64,000 nt of DNA from Agarilytica sp045430305 (GTDB taxonomy: Bacteria; Pseudomonadota; Gammaproteobacteria; Pseudomonadales; Cellvibrionaceae): assembly GCA_045430305.1 (NCBI GenBank), contig JAILXW010000002.1, forward strand, positions 496,001 to 560,000, read 5' to 3'. Position 1 is the first letter of the stretch. Each line of letters begins with the position of its first letter. The position numbers and the translations under genes are program-made. Shown in pieces: positions 1 through 8,344 of this stretch. The notes beneath the pieces are model-generated. The model did not search any database. It was not told the DNA's origin and was given only the letters and a program-made list of their open reading frames with translations.

Positions 1-1
1 T

Positions 2-592
2 TTTGTCGATAAAAAGGCGCTTGATGAATTCGTAGATGGAAATCACCAAGGGGTTGTCGCAACCATTGAGGGTGGCAAAACCTACCAAGAGCAAGACCTA
101 TACCCGTTAGTTGAAAACCTCGAGGGCACACCGTTTATTTTGGTGCTCGATGGTGTAACCGACCCGCATAACTTGGGTGCATGCTTACGTAGCGCTGATG
201 CAGCGGGAGTGCACGCCTTGGTTATTCCCAAAGACAACTCTGTTGGGGTAAATGATACCGTGCGAAAAGTCGCTTCAGGAGCTGCCGAAACCGTTCCGGT
301 CATACCGGTTACGAACCTAGTGCGATGTTTAAAGAAATTGCAGGAACTAGGGCTTTGGGTGACGGGCCTGGCGGGCGAAGCTGAAGACCTCGTATATAAC
401 AGTGACCTAACGGGTCCAAGGGTGATCGTGATGGGGGCAGAGGGGGATGGTATGCGTCGCCTTACACGTGAAACCTGTGATTCGCTTGTCAAGATCCCTA
501 TGGAGGGCACTGTTTCGAGCCTGAATGTGTCGGTCGCAACCGGCATTGTGTTATTCGAAACCTTGCGTCAGCGTGGGCTTTCAGATCTCTGA
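2..592 (+). CDS. rlmB: 23S rRNA 2'-O-ribose methyltransferase RlmB (5' end cut by window)
   Basis: TrmH/SpoU-family methyltransferase. RlmB methylates the ribose of G2251 in the 23S rRNA P-loop using S-adenosylmethionine. The open frame runs from the first bases of the window to the TGA at 590-592, so the N-terminal substrate-binding part is missing. The visible part has the SPOUT signatures in order: DGVTDPHNLGACLRSADAAG (motif 1), a middle GPRVIVMGAEGDGMRR segment (motif 2), and the C-terminal IPMEGTVSSLNVSVATGI (motif 3) that forms the trefoil knot and SAM pocket. In related gammaproteobacteria rlmB lies upstream of rpsF, as here, although an esterase gene intervenes. Confidence 0.95.
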   Translation, partial: FVDKKALDEFVDGNHQGVVATIEGGKTYQEQDLYPLVENLEGTPFILVLDGVTDPHNLGACLRSADAAGVHALVIPKDNSVGVNDTVRKVASGAAETVPVIPVTNLVRCLKKLQELGLWVTGLAGEAEDLVYNSDLTGPRVIVMGAEGDGMRRLTRETCDSLVKIPMEGTVSSLNVSVATGIVLFETLRQRGLSDL

Positions 593-749
593 GTGTGTTT
601 GGCCGTAATTCAGACCAGCATTCATCTTTTGTTGAAATTTTGCTGGTGGTCACTCTCTTTTCTCTCTTGAGCGTTATACTCTCGTTGTTTCGCGGTCTAA
701 TAAGTGCGCGACTAATTAACTCATTCAGTGCCGCCACGAAAAAGACGCT

Positions 750-1814
750 ATGAAGTTTGGCCATATTTCAGAGATTGTTCGCTCTTTGACAGAGCAATTC
801 CGCAAGCTAGAGGAAGATGTCTCTCAAGCGGCGGGCGTGCATGCGAGCGAAAGTGAGAGCATTGATCGCGTCTCCAAGCAGTATCTTCACGCAGGGAGCG
901 AAAAAAGAAACTATCGTGTTTACCTTCCCAAGGGGTACCAGTCTGCGCGCAAGTACCCAGTGCTCGTGTGTTTGCATGGCTGTGAGCAAAACCACCTCGA
1001 TTTACAACACATTACCGGCTTTGACCGCTTGGCCGATCGCCACAATTTCATTGTTGTTTACCCCTTTGTTACTCGCTATGCGGATTTACGTACAAAAAAC
1101 TGCTGGGGCTGGTGGCGGCCAGAACAGATTCGAGCGGGCGGAGGCGAGGTAGAAGATATCGCCAAGATTACCGAAGAGGTATGTGATGATTTTTCTGTCG
1201 ACCTCACACGTATTCACCTTGTGGGCTTAAGTTCTGGTGGCGGCATGGCGGTAGCTGCGCTTACGGTACATTCAGGGTTGTATGCCTCTGGCGCGGTAGT
1301 AGCGGGCGTTTCTTATGGTGAGCGGGCGCTCGCTGTGGCCATGCCTCATGCGATTCTGCGCTCGTTCCGGCCAATAGATCGCACTGTGCAACTCATGGAA
1401 AAAGCGCGTAAACACGATAAGACGACCGTGCCACTTATGGTTGTTCACTCCAAAAACGACTCCACTGTAGATATTCAAGCGGGTCGGAACTTGCGAGATT
1501 CCTGGCTTAAATACCATGATTGTGGAAAAACCGAAGTTAAGAAGGCCGAGCATCATCGCACTAAAGGGATCTCTTGGGAGCACAAAATATACGGCAAGCC
1601 CCACCAGGCTAGTGTTGTAGAGACCGTCTTCGTTAACGGTCTTGGTCACGGCTGGTTTGGCGGTCAGCCTGGGCGATACAGCTACCCCGGGGGCCCGCAT
1701 ACCTCCATGCTCATGTGGGATTTCTTCAAGCTCCATTGCAAAGGTGATACTCCTTTTGTGGATAACAATAGCGGCCATGAAGACCCGACTGCGGGTGTCC
1801 AAACCTTGGATTAA
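750..1814 (+). CDS. PHB depolymerase family esterase
   Basis: Alpha/beta-hydrolase of the poly(3-hydroxybutyrate) depolymerase/LpqC esterase group, 354 aa. The oxyanion region is LVCLHGCEQN near residue 75, followed by FDRLADRHNFIVVYP and the NCWGWW segment typical of this family. The nucleophile elbow is GLSSGGGMA, the probable acid is in VVHSKNDSTV, and the histidine is in NGLGHGWFGG. No signal peptide is visible, so a cytoplasmic location is likely and the substrate could be an intracellular polyester or another ester. It stands alone between rlmB and the rpsF promoter. The start ATG at 750 has only a weak ribosome binding site. True PHB depolymerase activity is not established by the sequence. 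Confidence 0.8.
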   Translation: MKFGHISEIVRSLTEQFRKLEEDVSQAAGVHASESESIDRVSKQYLHAGSEKRNYRVYLPKGYQSARKYPVLVCLHGCEQNHLDLQHITGFDRLADRHNFIVVYPFVTRYADLRTKNCWGWWRPEQIRAGGGEVEDIAKITEEVCDDFSVDLTRIHLVGLSSGGGMAVAALTVHSGLYASGAVVAGVSYGERALAVAMPHAILRSFRPIDRTVQLMEKARKHDKTTVPLMVVHSKNDSTVDIQAGRNLRDSWLKYHDCGKTEVKKAEHHRTKGISWEHKIYGKPHQASVVETVFVNGLGHGWFGGQPGRYSYPGGPHTSMLMWDFFKLHCKGDTPFVDNNSGHEDPTAGVQTLD

Positions 1815-1846
1815 GTTGCTCTGTGGGGCCGGTGCGCCTATTGCTC

Positions 1847-1875
1847 TTGCAATTTGGTCGTATGCTCTCTAGAAT
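1847..1875 (+). promoter_or_regulatory. Probable sigma-70 promoter of the rpsF operon
   Basis: TTGCAA at 1847-1852 and TAGAAT at 1870-1875 are separated by 17 bases. They match the -35 box at 4 of 6 and the -10 box at 5 of 6 positions. The box lies about 70 bases upstream of rpsF and just beyond the esterase stop codon, leaving room for a structured leader. Confidence 0.6.
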
Positions 1876-1942
1876 ACGCCGCCCTAAAAACCTCCTTGTT
1901 TCACCGCATACAGCGGGAAGCTTTAACCCGTAGGGAGCTACA

Positions 1943-2407
1943 ATGCGTCATTACGAAATCGTGTTTTTGGTCCACCCTGACCAGAGCGAGCAAGTGCCCG
2001 GTATGATCGAGCGCTATACATCAACAGTTTCTGCCGATGGTGGTAAAGTTCATCGTCTAGAAGACTGGGGTCGTCGTCAGCTCGCATACTCCATCAACAA
2101 AATTCACAAAGCTCATTACGTCTTGATGAATGTCGAGTGTAACGAAGCCGCTTTGGAAGAACTCACCACAAACTTCCGTTACAACGATGCTGTTTTGCGT
2201 AACATGGTAATCCGTATGGATGAAGCTGTGACCGAAGAGTCGCACATCATGAAAGCAGAAAAAGAAAATCGTGAGCGTAAAAATCGCGCTGAGCGTCGTG
2301 CTGCTGAAGCTGAAGCCGAATCAGTACAAGAGACTTCAGAAAAAACGAGTTCAGAAAAACCAGCTGAACCAGAAGTTACTAACAACTCAGACAGTGAGGA
2401 AGCATAA
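1943..2407 (+). CDS. rpsF: 30S ribosomal protein S6
   Basis: S6 of the small ribosomal subunit, which binds the central domain of 16S rRNA as a heterodimer with S18. The first 100 residues are the S6 fold: MRHYEIVFLVHPDQSEQV, then RLEDWGRRQLAYSINKIHKAHYVL and a central NFRYNDAVLRNMVIR strand. The tail from about residue 110 is a long charged extension rich in Glu, Ala and Ser, ending DSEEA; E. coli S6 has a similar acidic tail that RimK extends with glutamates. A strong ribosome binding site (gtagggagctaca) precedes the ATG. First gene of the rpsF-rpsR-membrane protein-rplI operon. Confidence 0.97.
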   Translation: MRHYEIVFLVHPDQSEQVPGMIERYTSTVSADGGKVHRLEDWGRRQLAYSINKIHKAHYVLMNVECNEAALEELTTNFRYNDAVLRNMVIRMDEAVTEESHIMKAEKENRERKNRAERRAAEAEAESVQETSEKTSSEKPAEPEVTNNSDSEEA

Positions 2408-2409
2408 TC

Positions 2410-2637
2410 ATGGCTCGTTTTTTTCGTCGTCGTAAATTTTGCCGCTTCACTGCTGAAGGCGTGAAGCAAATCGATTACAAAGATTTGGATACCCTAAAAG
2501 CGTATGTCTCTGAAACTGGCAAAATCGTTCCAAGCCGTATTACTGGAACCAAAGCCAAGTATCAGCGTCAGTTGGCTACAGCAGTTAAGCGTGCTCGTTA
2601 CATCGCAATATTGCCTTATACCGACAGCCACGAATAA
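2410..2637 (+). CDS. rpsR: 30S ribosomal protein S18
   Basis: S18, partner of S6 in the platform of the 30S subunit. At 75 aa it has the usual length. It shows the basic N-terminus MARFFRRRKFCRF, the IDYKDLDTLKAYVSETGKI core and the conserved RITGTKAKYQRQLATAVKRAR segment. The start lies two bases beyond the rpsF stop codon, consistent with translational coupling. Confidence 0.97.
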   Translation: MARFFRRRKFCRFTAEGVKQIDYKDLDTLKAYVSETGKIVPSRITGTKAKYQRQLATAVKRARYIAILPYTDSHE

Positions 2638-2654
2638 GGATTAAATACCCCCGC

Positions 2655-3545
2655 ATGCGCTTGCTAGCAGAATTCATTATGCGAGGGCGCATGCAGGCCG
2701 TGTGGATGGCGCTGCTGGGGAGCTGGATACCCTTGCTTTCTCAAACGACGCTTAGTCTAGTATCCCTTAGAAAAGGGTGGCATGAAGGCTTATTCATAAC
2801 CTTTGTTGCTTGTATACCAGCAATAGCCGGTTATGCGTTTGGTGAAGTCGGTATCACGATGGTCATTGCGACTATCAGCGTATATTTAATTACGCATGCA
2901 ACTGCTCTTTTGCACCGAGCTGTGGCAAGTTGGCCGAGCACATTGATAGCAAATTTGTTGATCTGTATTTTGTTTGCAAGTCTATTCGGCTTCAATGAAA
3001 CACAAGTGAAGCAAGACTTGCTCGCCTTTGCAGAAAAAATGCGAGCTGACCCAGGAGCCTCGGGCGCAGTAAGTGAAAGCCAGGCGCTTCTCAAGTCAGA
3101 AATTGATGCGCTAACGCACTGGAACATAATGGGCATTGCTGCATTTTTGTTTCAGATGGCGTCTTTGCCGGCTTTACTTTTGTCGCGCTGGATGCAGTCG
3201 ATGTTGTACAACCCGGGTGGGTTTAAAACCGAGTTTCACAATATTCGCCTGAACAAATGGGTGTCGATGACTTGCTTAGCAGGTTATGTCGTCGCTTTAA
3301 ATCTTGGCCCAGACGGTGAATTTTGGGCCTTGTTGTTTGCAACGCCTTTGGTGGTTACGGGTTTTGGTTTGGTTCACAGCTTGATTGCCAAAGCAAGACT
3401 TGGAACTCCGGCAATAGTCGCGTTTTACATCGGCTTTGTGGTGTTAAGACCTATATCGATCGCACTGGTGATGTTACTAAGCGCGACTGATGTGTTTATA
3501 GATTACCGCAAGAGAATTCAAATTAATCGCGATTCAGATTCATAA
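2655..3545 (+). CDS. Polytopic membrane protein between rpsR and rplI
   Basis: Integral membrane protein of 296 aa with about seven or eight hydrophobic segments and no recognisable catalytic motif. A membrane protein of similar size sits at the same place in Pseudomonas genomes, and YybS/DUF2232-like proteins occupy comparable positions near rplI in other bacteria; I cannot tell whether this one is homologous without a search. It starts 17 bases after rpsR and ends 26 bases before rplI, so it is co-transcribed with ribosomal protein genes. Function unknown. Confidence 0.85.
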   Translation: MRLLAEFIMRGRMQAVWMALLGSWIPLLSQTTLSLVSLRKGWHEGLFITFVACIPAIAGYAFGEVGITMVIATISVYLITHATALLHRAVASWPSTLIANLLICILFASLFGFNETQVKQDLLAFAEKMRADPGASGAVSESQALLKSEIDALTHWNIMGIAAFLFQMASLPALLLSRWMQSMLYNPGGFKTEFHNIRLNKWVSMTCLAGYVVALNLGPDGEFWALLFATPLVVTGFGLVHSLIAKARLGTPAIVAFYIGFVVLRPISIALVMLLSATDVFIDYRKRIQINRDSDS

Positions 3546-3571
3546 TCGCGGAAACTACAGAGGAAAGCGAG

Positions 3572-4018
3572 ATGGAAGTTATTCTACTCGAAAAAGTCGG
3601 CAACCTTGGTGGTGTTGGCGATAAAGTAAATGTGAAGTCAGGTTTTGGTCGCAACTTTTTGTTGCCACAAGGCAAAGCGGTTGCAGCTACTGTGCAAAAC
3701 TTGAAAGACTTTGAAGTGCGTCGTGCAGAGCTAGAAAAAGCCGCGGCTAACAAAAAAGAAACAGCAGAAATTCGCTCTCGCGAACTTGAAGACTTCAAAG
3801 TGACGATCACTGCAAAAGCCGGAGACGAAGGCAAGCTCTTTGGTTCTATCGGTGCGCGCGACATTGCGGATGCCGTGACCGCTGCCGGTTTTGAAGTGGC
3901 AAAATCTGAAGTGAAATTACCAGAAGGTACTTTGCGTGAACTGGGCGAATTCGAAATCGATTTGCAGCTTCATGTAGATGTGAGCCAAACAATCACATTG
4001 ATTGTTGAAGCTGAGTAA
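3572..4018 (+). CDS. rplI: 50S ribosomal protein L9
   Basis: L9 of the large subunit, 148 aa, the normal length. The N-terminal RNA-binding domain has the signature MEVILLEKVGNLGGVGDKVNVKSGFGRNFLLPQGKA. A long connecting helix of about residues 45-75 (rich in Lys and Glu) leads to the C-terminal domain containing LFGSIGARDIADA. A good ribosome binding site (gaggaaagcgag) precedes the ATG. A terminator-like hairpin follows before dnaB. Confidence 0.97.
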   Translation: MEVILLEKVGNLGGVGDKVNVKSGFGRNFLLPQGKAVAATVQNLKDFEVRRAELEKAAANKKETAEIRSRELEDFKVTITAKAGDEGKLFGSIGARDIADAVTAAGFEVAKSEVKLPEGTLRELGEFEIDLQLHVDVSQTITLIVEAE

Positions 4019-4103
4019 AGCGCCTTCTAAGCATGGTTAGCGCTTTGTAATACATGCAAAGCAAGTTTGCCGATGCTTCAATTTGATCTTTAGCTCAATA
4101 CTG

Positions 4104-4140
4104 CGGGCGTATGGTAATAAACTTACTGTACGCCCGTTTT
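4104..4140 (+). terminator. Rho-independent terminator after rplI
   Basis: The 8-base stem cgggcgta (4104-4111) pairs with tacgcccg (4129-4136) around a 17-base loop and is followed at once by a run of T. It lies 85 bases beyond rplI and just upstream of dnaB. Confidence 0.75.
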
Positions 4141-4183
4141 TATTTGGTGCTACAGTAGTTTTTTTATTGCGAAACGCTTAATC

Positions 4184-5617
4184 ATGTCTGAAACCGATCC
4201 AGAAATGCCGCCCCTAGCCTTCGATGAAGCTGACAGCCTATTTGGCGAGCGAGAAGATCAGGGTGTGGAACGTGATTTCGCCAACATGCCGCATTCGTAC
4301 GAAGCGGAACAATCCGTAATCGGCGGTTTGCTAAAAGATAGCAGCAAGTTTGATGCGGTACACGAAGTACTCTCTACCAAAGATTTTTATGTCGCCAAGC
4401 ACAGTAAAATTGTTGCAGCGATGGGCGACCTTGTTGAGCGGGAGCAGCCGCTCGATGTCGTCACTGTTTCTGAAGAACTCAATAAGCGCGATGAATTAGA
4501 AAGCGTTGGTGGTCTTGACTATATCGCTGATTTGGCGACTCAAGTGCCAAGTTCTGCAAACGTCGTCGCGTACGCCAAGATCGTGCGTGAACGCTCCACG
4601 CTTCGCCAGTTAATTACCGCTGCTACAGAAATCAGTCGGGCATCCTACAGCCCCGGTGAGCTGGCTTCAGACGACTTGTTACAGCTAGCTGAAAAGCGTG
4701 TGTTAGAAATTTCTGAAGAGCGACCCAAAGAGGGTGGTTTTGAAGATGTTAATGCGTTGCTCAAAAAGACCGTTGAAAAAATCGATCTGCTGTTCCGGTC
4801 TGACAGTGATATTACCGGTTTAAGTACCGGCATTGGCGAGCTCGATGAAAAAACGTCGGGTTGGCAAAGCGGCGAGCTGATCATCCTAGCTGCACGTCCT
4901 TCCATGGGGAAAACTGCTTTGGCGCTCAACTTTATTGAGGCCGCAATTTTGACGCAGCAAAAGCCAGCACTGGTATTCAGTATGGAGATGCCGTCTGATT
5001 CATTGGTAATGCGGATGCTTTCTTCCTTGGGGCGCATCGATCAGGGGCGGTTGCGTAACGGTCAACTTACCGAAGAAGATTGGCCCAAGTTAGAAGTGGC
5101 TGCGCGTAAAATGAAAGACAAGCAGCTCTTTATTGATGATACAGCAGGCCTGACTCCAAATGAGATACGTGCCCGCGTGCGTCGTATCGTTAGAGAGCAC
5201 GGCAACCCTGGTGTGATCATGATCGATTACCTACAGCTGATGCACGTAGGCGGTGCCAGCGAAGGCCGTACGCAGGAAATCTCCGAAATTTCACGCTCGC
5301 TCAAGGCCTTAGCGAAAGAATACGACTGCCCGGTCATTGCACTTTCACAGCTAAACCGTGGTGTAGAGCAGCGACCAAACAAGCGCCCAATGAATTCAGA
5401 TTTGCGTGAATCGGGTGCGATTGAGCAAGATGCCGACGTGATCCTCTTTATATACCGCGACGAGTACTACAACGAAGACAGCCCCGATAAAGGCATTGCT
5501 GAGCTGATTATCGGCAAACAAAGGAATGGCGAGATAGGCACCTGTCGCGCGGCCTTTGTGGGTAAGTTCACACGCTTTGATAATTTGGCGCCAGAGTACT
5601 TCCAGAACGCCGAATAA
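4184..5617 (+). CDS. dnaB: Replicative DNA helicase DnaB
   Basis: Hexameric 5'-3' helicase of the replication fork, 477 aa. The N-terminal DnaB domain starts near residue 35 (PHSYEAEQSVIGGLL). The RecA-like C-terminal domain carries Walker A ARPSMGKTAL near residues 237-246, Walker B with VIMIDYLQLM, the H3 region ALSQLNRGVEQRPNKRP and the arginine-finger segment SDLRESGAIEQDADVI. No intein is present. The first 30 residues are an acidic extension before the usual DnaB start. The gene follows the rplI terminator and is probably transcribed separately. In Pseudomonas alr follows dnaB; here panC does. Confidence 0.97.
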   Translation: MSETDPEMPPLAFDEADSLFGEREDQGVERDFANMPHSYEAEQSVIGGLLKDSSKFDAVHEVLSTKDFYVAKHSKIVAAMGDLVEREQPLDVVTVSEELNKRDELESVGGLDYIADLATQVPSSANVVAYAKIVRERSTLRQLITAATEISRASYSPGELASDDLLQLAEKRVLEISEERPKEGGFEDVNALLKKTVEKIDLLFRSDSDITGLSTGIGELDEKTSGWQSGELIILAARPSMGKTALALNFIEAAILTQQKPALVFSMEMPSDSLVMRMLSSLGRIDQGRLRNGQLTEEDWPKLEVAARKMKDKQLFIDDTAGLTPNEIRARVRRIVREHGNPGVIMIDYLQLMHVGGASEGRTQEISEISRSLKALAKEYDCPVIALSQLNRGVEQRPNKRPMNSDLRESGAIEQDADVILFIYRDEYYNEDSPDKGIAELIIGKQRNGEIGTCRAAFVGKFTRFDNLAPEYFQNAE

Positions 5618-5830
5618 CCTTTCCATACTAAAACGGGCACCTAAAACGCTAAATTTTGGGTTTCATTAAATCATTTGGTTAAAGTTTATCCGGGTTGGCT
5701 TGAGCGATAGCGCTGCAGGCTTTATTATCGCGCCTCCTTAAAGGTGCATGCTTACAGGTATGTCTATGCCCAATTTTATTGCCCTGGGTGAAAGCCGCAG
5801 GCGTAGATTCAAGCCGCTTGAGGTTAAAAC

Positions 5831-6679
5831 ATGCAAGTATTTCATCAGGTAGACAGCGTGCGAGCCGCCCTGAGCGAGGCGCGCAAGAGCGGCAAGCGGG
5901 TCGGGTTTGTACCGACCATGGGGAATCTTCACGAAGCGCATTTGGCGTTAGTGAAGGCCGCTCATCAACATGCCGATATCGTGATATGCAGTATTTTCGT
6001 TAATCGTCTGCAGTTTGGGCTTAACGAAGATTGGGATAAGTACCCTCGCACGCTTGAAAACGATGCGGCAAAGCTGCGCAGTGTGAATTGCGATTTTCTG
6101 TTTTGTCCCGACGAGCATGAGATTTACCCCAACGGTATGGACGAGCAAACGCGCGTCATCGTGCCGAGCATGGCGAATGTCTTGTGTGGTGCTAGCCGCC
6201 CAGGCCACTTTGAAGGCGTGACCACCGTTGTGAGCAAGCTATTCAATATCGTGCAGCCAGATATGGCAGTATTTGGAGTAAAAGACTTTCAGCAGTTGGC
6301 GATAATTCGCAGAATGGTGGAAGACCTGTGTATTCCCGTAGAGATAGTCGCCGGTGATATTGTGCGTGAAGCAGATGGTTTGGCGATGAGTTCTCGCAAC
6401 GGTTTTATCACCGAAGATGAGCGCCCCAAGGCGAATCAGCTCAATGCCTCACTGAATTGGATCTGCGGGCAAATCAAGTCAGGTACACGAGATTTTTTCG
6501 CTCTTGAATGCGAAGCTAAAAAGCAGATTGAACAAGCGGGTTTTCGACCCGACTACATCAGCGTATGTAACAGTAAAACACTGGAACCTGCCGCTGATGA
6601 TGATACAGAGATTACTGTCTTGGGCGCCATGTACACGCAGGCTGCTCGTTTGATCGATAATCTCTCGCTGCGACTTTGA
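5831..6679 (+). CDS. panC: Pantoate--beta-alanine ligase (pantothenate synthetase)
   Basis: Condenses pantoate with beta-alanine at the expense of ATP in pantothenate/CoA synthesis; cytoplasmic, 282 aa. The nucleotidyltransferase core is clear: FVPTMGNLHEAH near residue 34, SIFVNRLQFG near 56, DKYPRTLE, RPGHFEGVTTVVSKLFNIVQPD, FGVKDFQQL and LAMSSRNGF. Two positions depart from the usual family pattern: the HxGH-type motif reads HEAH (Gly to Ala at residue 36), and the FVNP motif reads FVNR (Pro to Arg at residue 59). panB, its common neighbour, is absent, while panD follows after 148 bases. Probably active, but the substitutions deserve a check. Confidence 0.92.
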   Translation: MQVFHQVDSVRAALSEARKSGKRVGFVPTMGNLHEAHLALVKAAHQHADIVICSIFVNRLQFGLNEDWDKYPRTLENDAAKLRSVNCDFLFCPDEHEIYPNGMDEQTRVIVPSMANVLCGASRPGHFEGVTTVVSKLFNIVQPDMAVFGVKDFQQLAIIRRMVEDLCIPVEIVAGDIVREADGLAMSSRNGFITEDERPKANQLNASLNWICGQIKSGTRDFFALECEAKKQIEQAGFRPDYISVCNSKTLEPAADDDTEITVLGAMYTQAARLIDNLSLRL

Positions 6680-6827
6680 GTCATTATTGGTAAAATGGGC
6701 ATCTGAATACTGATTCGTCGTAGCAGTGCTAACAATAAAAACAACGAAAGCGGCAAGAGCAAGAAAGGCTCGATAGTTGAGCAAAACAGTACGAAATTAG
6801 ACTTACGTTGATTTAAAGGTGAATGTT

Positions 6828-7208
6828 ATGCAAGTAACACTCTTAAAAGGCAAGCTACACATGGCCTGTGTGACTCAGGCCGAGTTATGGTATGACGGTT
6901 CCTGCGCGATAGATGCAGATTTAGTTAAGCTTGCGGGCTTACGGGAATTTGAACGCATAGATATTTACAATGTAGATAACGGCGAGCGTTTCTCTACCTA
7001 TGTGATCATGGCTGAAGCCGGTTCAAAAACCATCTCTATGAACGGTGCTGCTGCGCGCAAAGTGCAAGTGGGTGACCGCATCATCATTGCAGCTTACGGT
7101 CAAATGGAAGAATCTGAGGCCGAAAACTTCAAACCTAAACTGGTTTACCTCGAAAAAGACAACGCTGTGGAGCGAACAAGTAATACCATTCCTGTTCAAG
7201 TAGCCTAA
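6828..7208 (+). CDS. panD: Aspartate 1-decarboxylase
   Basis: Pyruvoyl-dependent enzyme that makes beta-alanine from aspartate, supplying the second substrate of PanC. The chosen ATG at 6828 has a clear ribosome binding site (aaagg at 6815-6819) and puts the self-processing Gly24-Ser25 pair (WYDGSCAID) exactly at its canonical position. A GTG three codons upstream is less likely. The 126-aa length equals that of E. coli PanD, and the proenzyme cleaves at Ser25 to give the pyruvoyl group. Conserved YNVDNGERFSTYVI and NGAAARKVQVGDRIIIAAY segments follow. Confidence 0.95.
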   Translation: MQVTLLKGKLHMACVTQAELWYDGSCAIDADLVKLAGLREFERIDIYNVDNGERFSTYVIMAEAGSKTISMNGAAARKVQVGDRIIIAAYGQMEESEAENFKPKLVYLEKDNAVERTSNTIPVQVA

Positions 7209-7232
7209 TTACGCCCTGTAATCCTCAAGAAT

Positions 7233-7259
7233 AAAGCGGCGAATGACGCCGCTTTCAAC
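7233..7259 (+). terminator. Probable terminator after panD
   Basis: A perfect 9-base stem, aaagcggcg (7233-7241) with cgccgcttt (7247-7255), has a 5-base loop. The downstream T-run is weak (caactttt), so termination may be partial. Confidence 0.6.
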
Positions 7260-7353
7260 TTTTCTGGAACAAAAGTCTACATTTGTGTGAAGAACCCCGT
7301 AGTGCTCACTATACTAACATCATAGGTTTTATGGTGAATGTAAGGTTGGTGGC

Positions 7354-8130
7354 GTGAAAGGTATCTTAATCGATCTGGATGGTGCAATTTTTCAAGGCGA
7401 GCACTTAATGCCCGGTGCTGAGGCCTTGATTAGAAAATTGCAGTCCGAGCAATTTCCCCACCTATTTCTCACTAACTCTAGTGCCCGCCCACGTCAGGCG
7501 ATTGTCGACAAATTATCTCGTCTGGGGCTTACGGTTACCCCTCAAGAAATCCTTACACCTGCGGTTGCGGCTGCTCAGTGGTTGTGTGAGCACAGCATTG
7601 AGAGGTTGGCGCTGCTTTTACCCCGTGACACTACAGAAGATTTGGTTGGTTTCGAAATCGTTTCTCTTGCGGGCAGAGCGCAACCCGAAGCTATCATTAT
7701 TGGCGATCTTGGAGAGAACTGGAGTTACAACAAATTAAACTTCGCATTTCGGCACCTGATGGAAAGCCCACCACCCAAGCTCATCGCTTTGGGTATGACA
7801 CGCTATTGGCGTTCGCCTGAAGGCTTAAATTTAGATGTCGCACCTTTCATTAAAGCCCTTGAATTTGCCAGTGGTGCACAGGCAGAAGTGGTCGGTAAAC
7901 CGTCGCCTACATATTTTGAAGAATGCTTACATATTCTGGACTGCAAAGCGGAAGATTGTGGCATGGTCGGTGATGATATTTACGCCGATGTAAAAGGCGC
8001 GCAAGACGCTGGGTTAAAAGGCATATTAGTGCGCTCCGGGAAATTTCGCGAGCAAGATTTACAATCGGGGGTTACACCAGACCACGTGCTTGACACCGTG
8101 GTAGATATTGATCGACTTTTAGATTGGTAG
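7354..8130 (+). CDS. HAD-superfamily (NagD/HDHD2-like) phosphatase
   Basis: Class IIA haloacid-dehalogenase hydrolase of 258 aa. Motif I is LIDLDGAIFQG at residues 4-14, with the nucleophile Asp and the general-acid Asp. Motif II is FLTNSSARPR, and the C-terminal motifs are KPSPTYFEECL and MVGDDIYADVKGAQDAGLKGILVRSGKF. The squiggle/cap arrangement and the C-terminal VGDDxxxDVxGA fit the NagD and HDHD2 (LHPP-like) group, which dephosphorylates small phosphoesters. The start is GTG with taagg upstream. It stands alone, and the substrate cannot be told from context. Confidence 0.85.
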   Translation: MKGILIDLDGAIFQGEHLMPGAEALIRKLQSEQFPHLFLTNSSARPRQAIVDKLSRLGLTVTPQEILTPAVAAAQWLCEHSIERLALLLPRDTTEDLVGFEIVSLAGRAQPEAIIIGDLGENWSYNKLNFAFRHLMESPPPKLIALGMTRYWRSPEGLNLDVAPFIKALEFASGAQAEVVGKPSPTYFEECLHILDCKAEDCGMVGDDIYADVKGAQDAGLKGILVRSGKFREQDLQSGVTPDHVLDTVVDIDRLLDW

Positions 8131-8213
8131 TAATACTTATTTCTTAAATAACTCTTTTCAATAAATAGACGTCGAACTGCGGAAAATTATAATTGTTCAT
8201 GCGGTTTCTGGCG

Positions 8214-8243
8214 TTGTCTCTATTTCTTCTCTCAGGTTATGAT
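8214..8243 (+). promoter_or_regulatory. Possible promoter of acs
   Basis: TTGTCT (8214-8219) and TATGAT (8238-8243) are 18 bases apart, matching consensus at 4 of 6 and 5 of 6 positions, about 100 bases upstream of the acs start. I saw no clear CRP site or sigma-54 element in the 214-base gap. Confidence 0.4.
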
Positions 8244-8344
8244 GCTTTGTTTCAGCGCGGGTTTTTTTAGCCGCTTGCCGTTTTGTTTGATCTGTTAACG
8301 CTATCACAATAAATACTAATTCCGCACACATTATCGGGGGCTTT

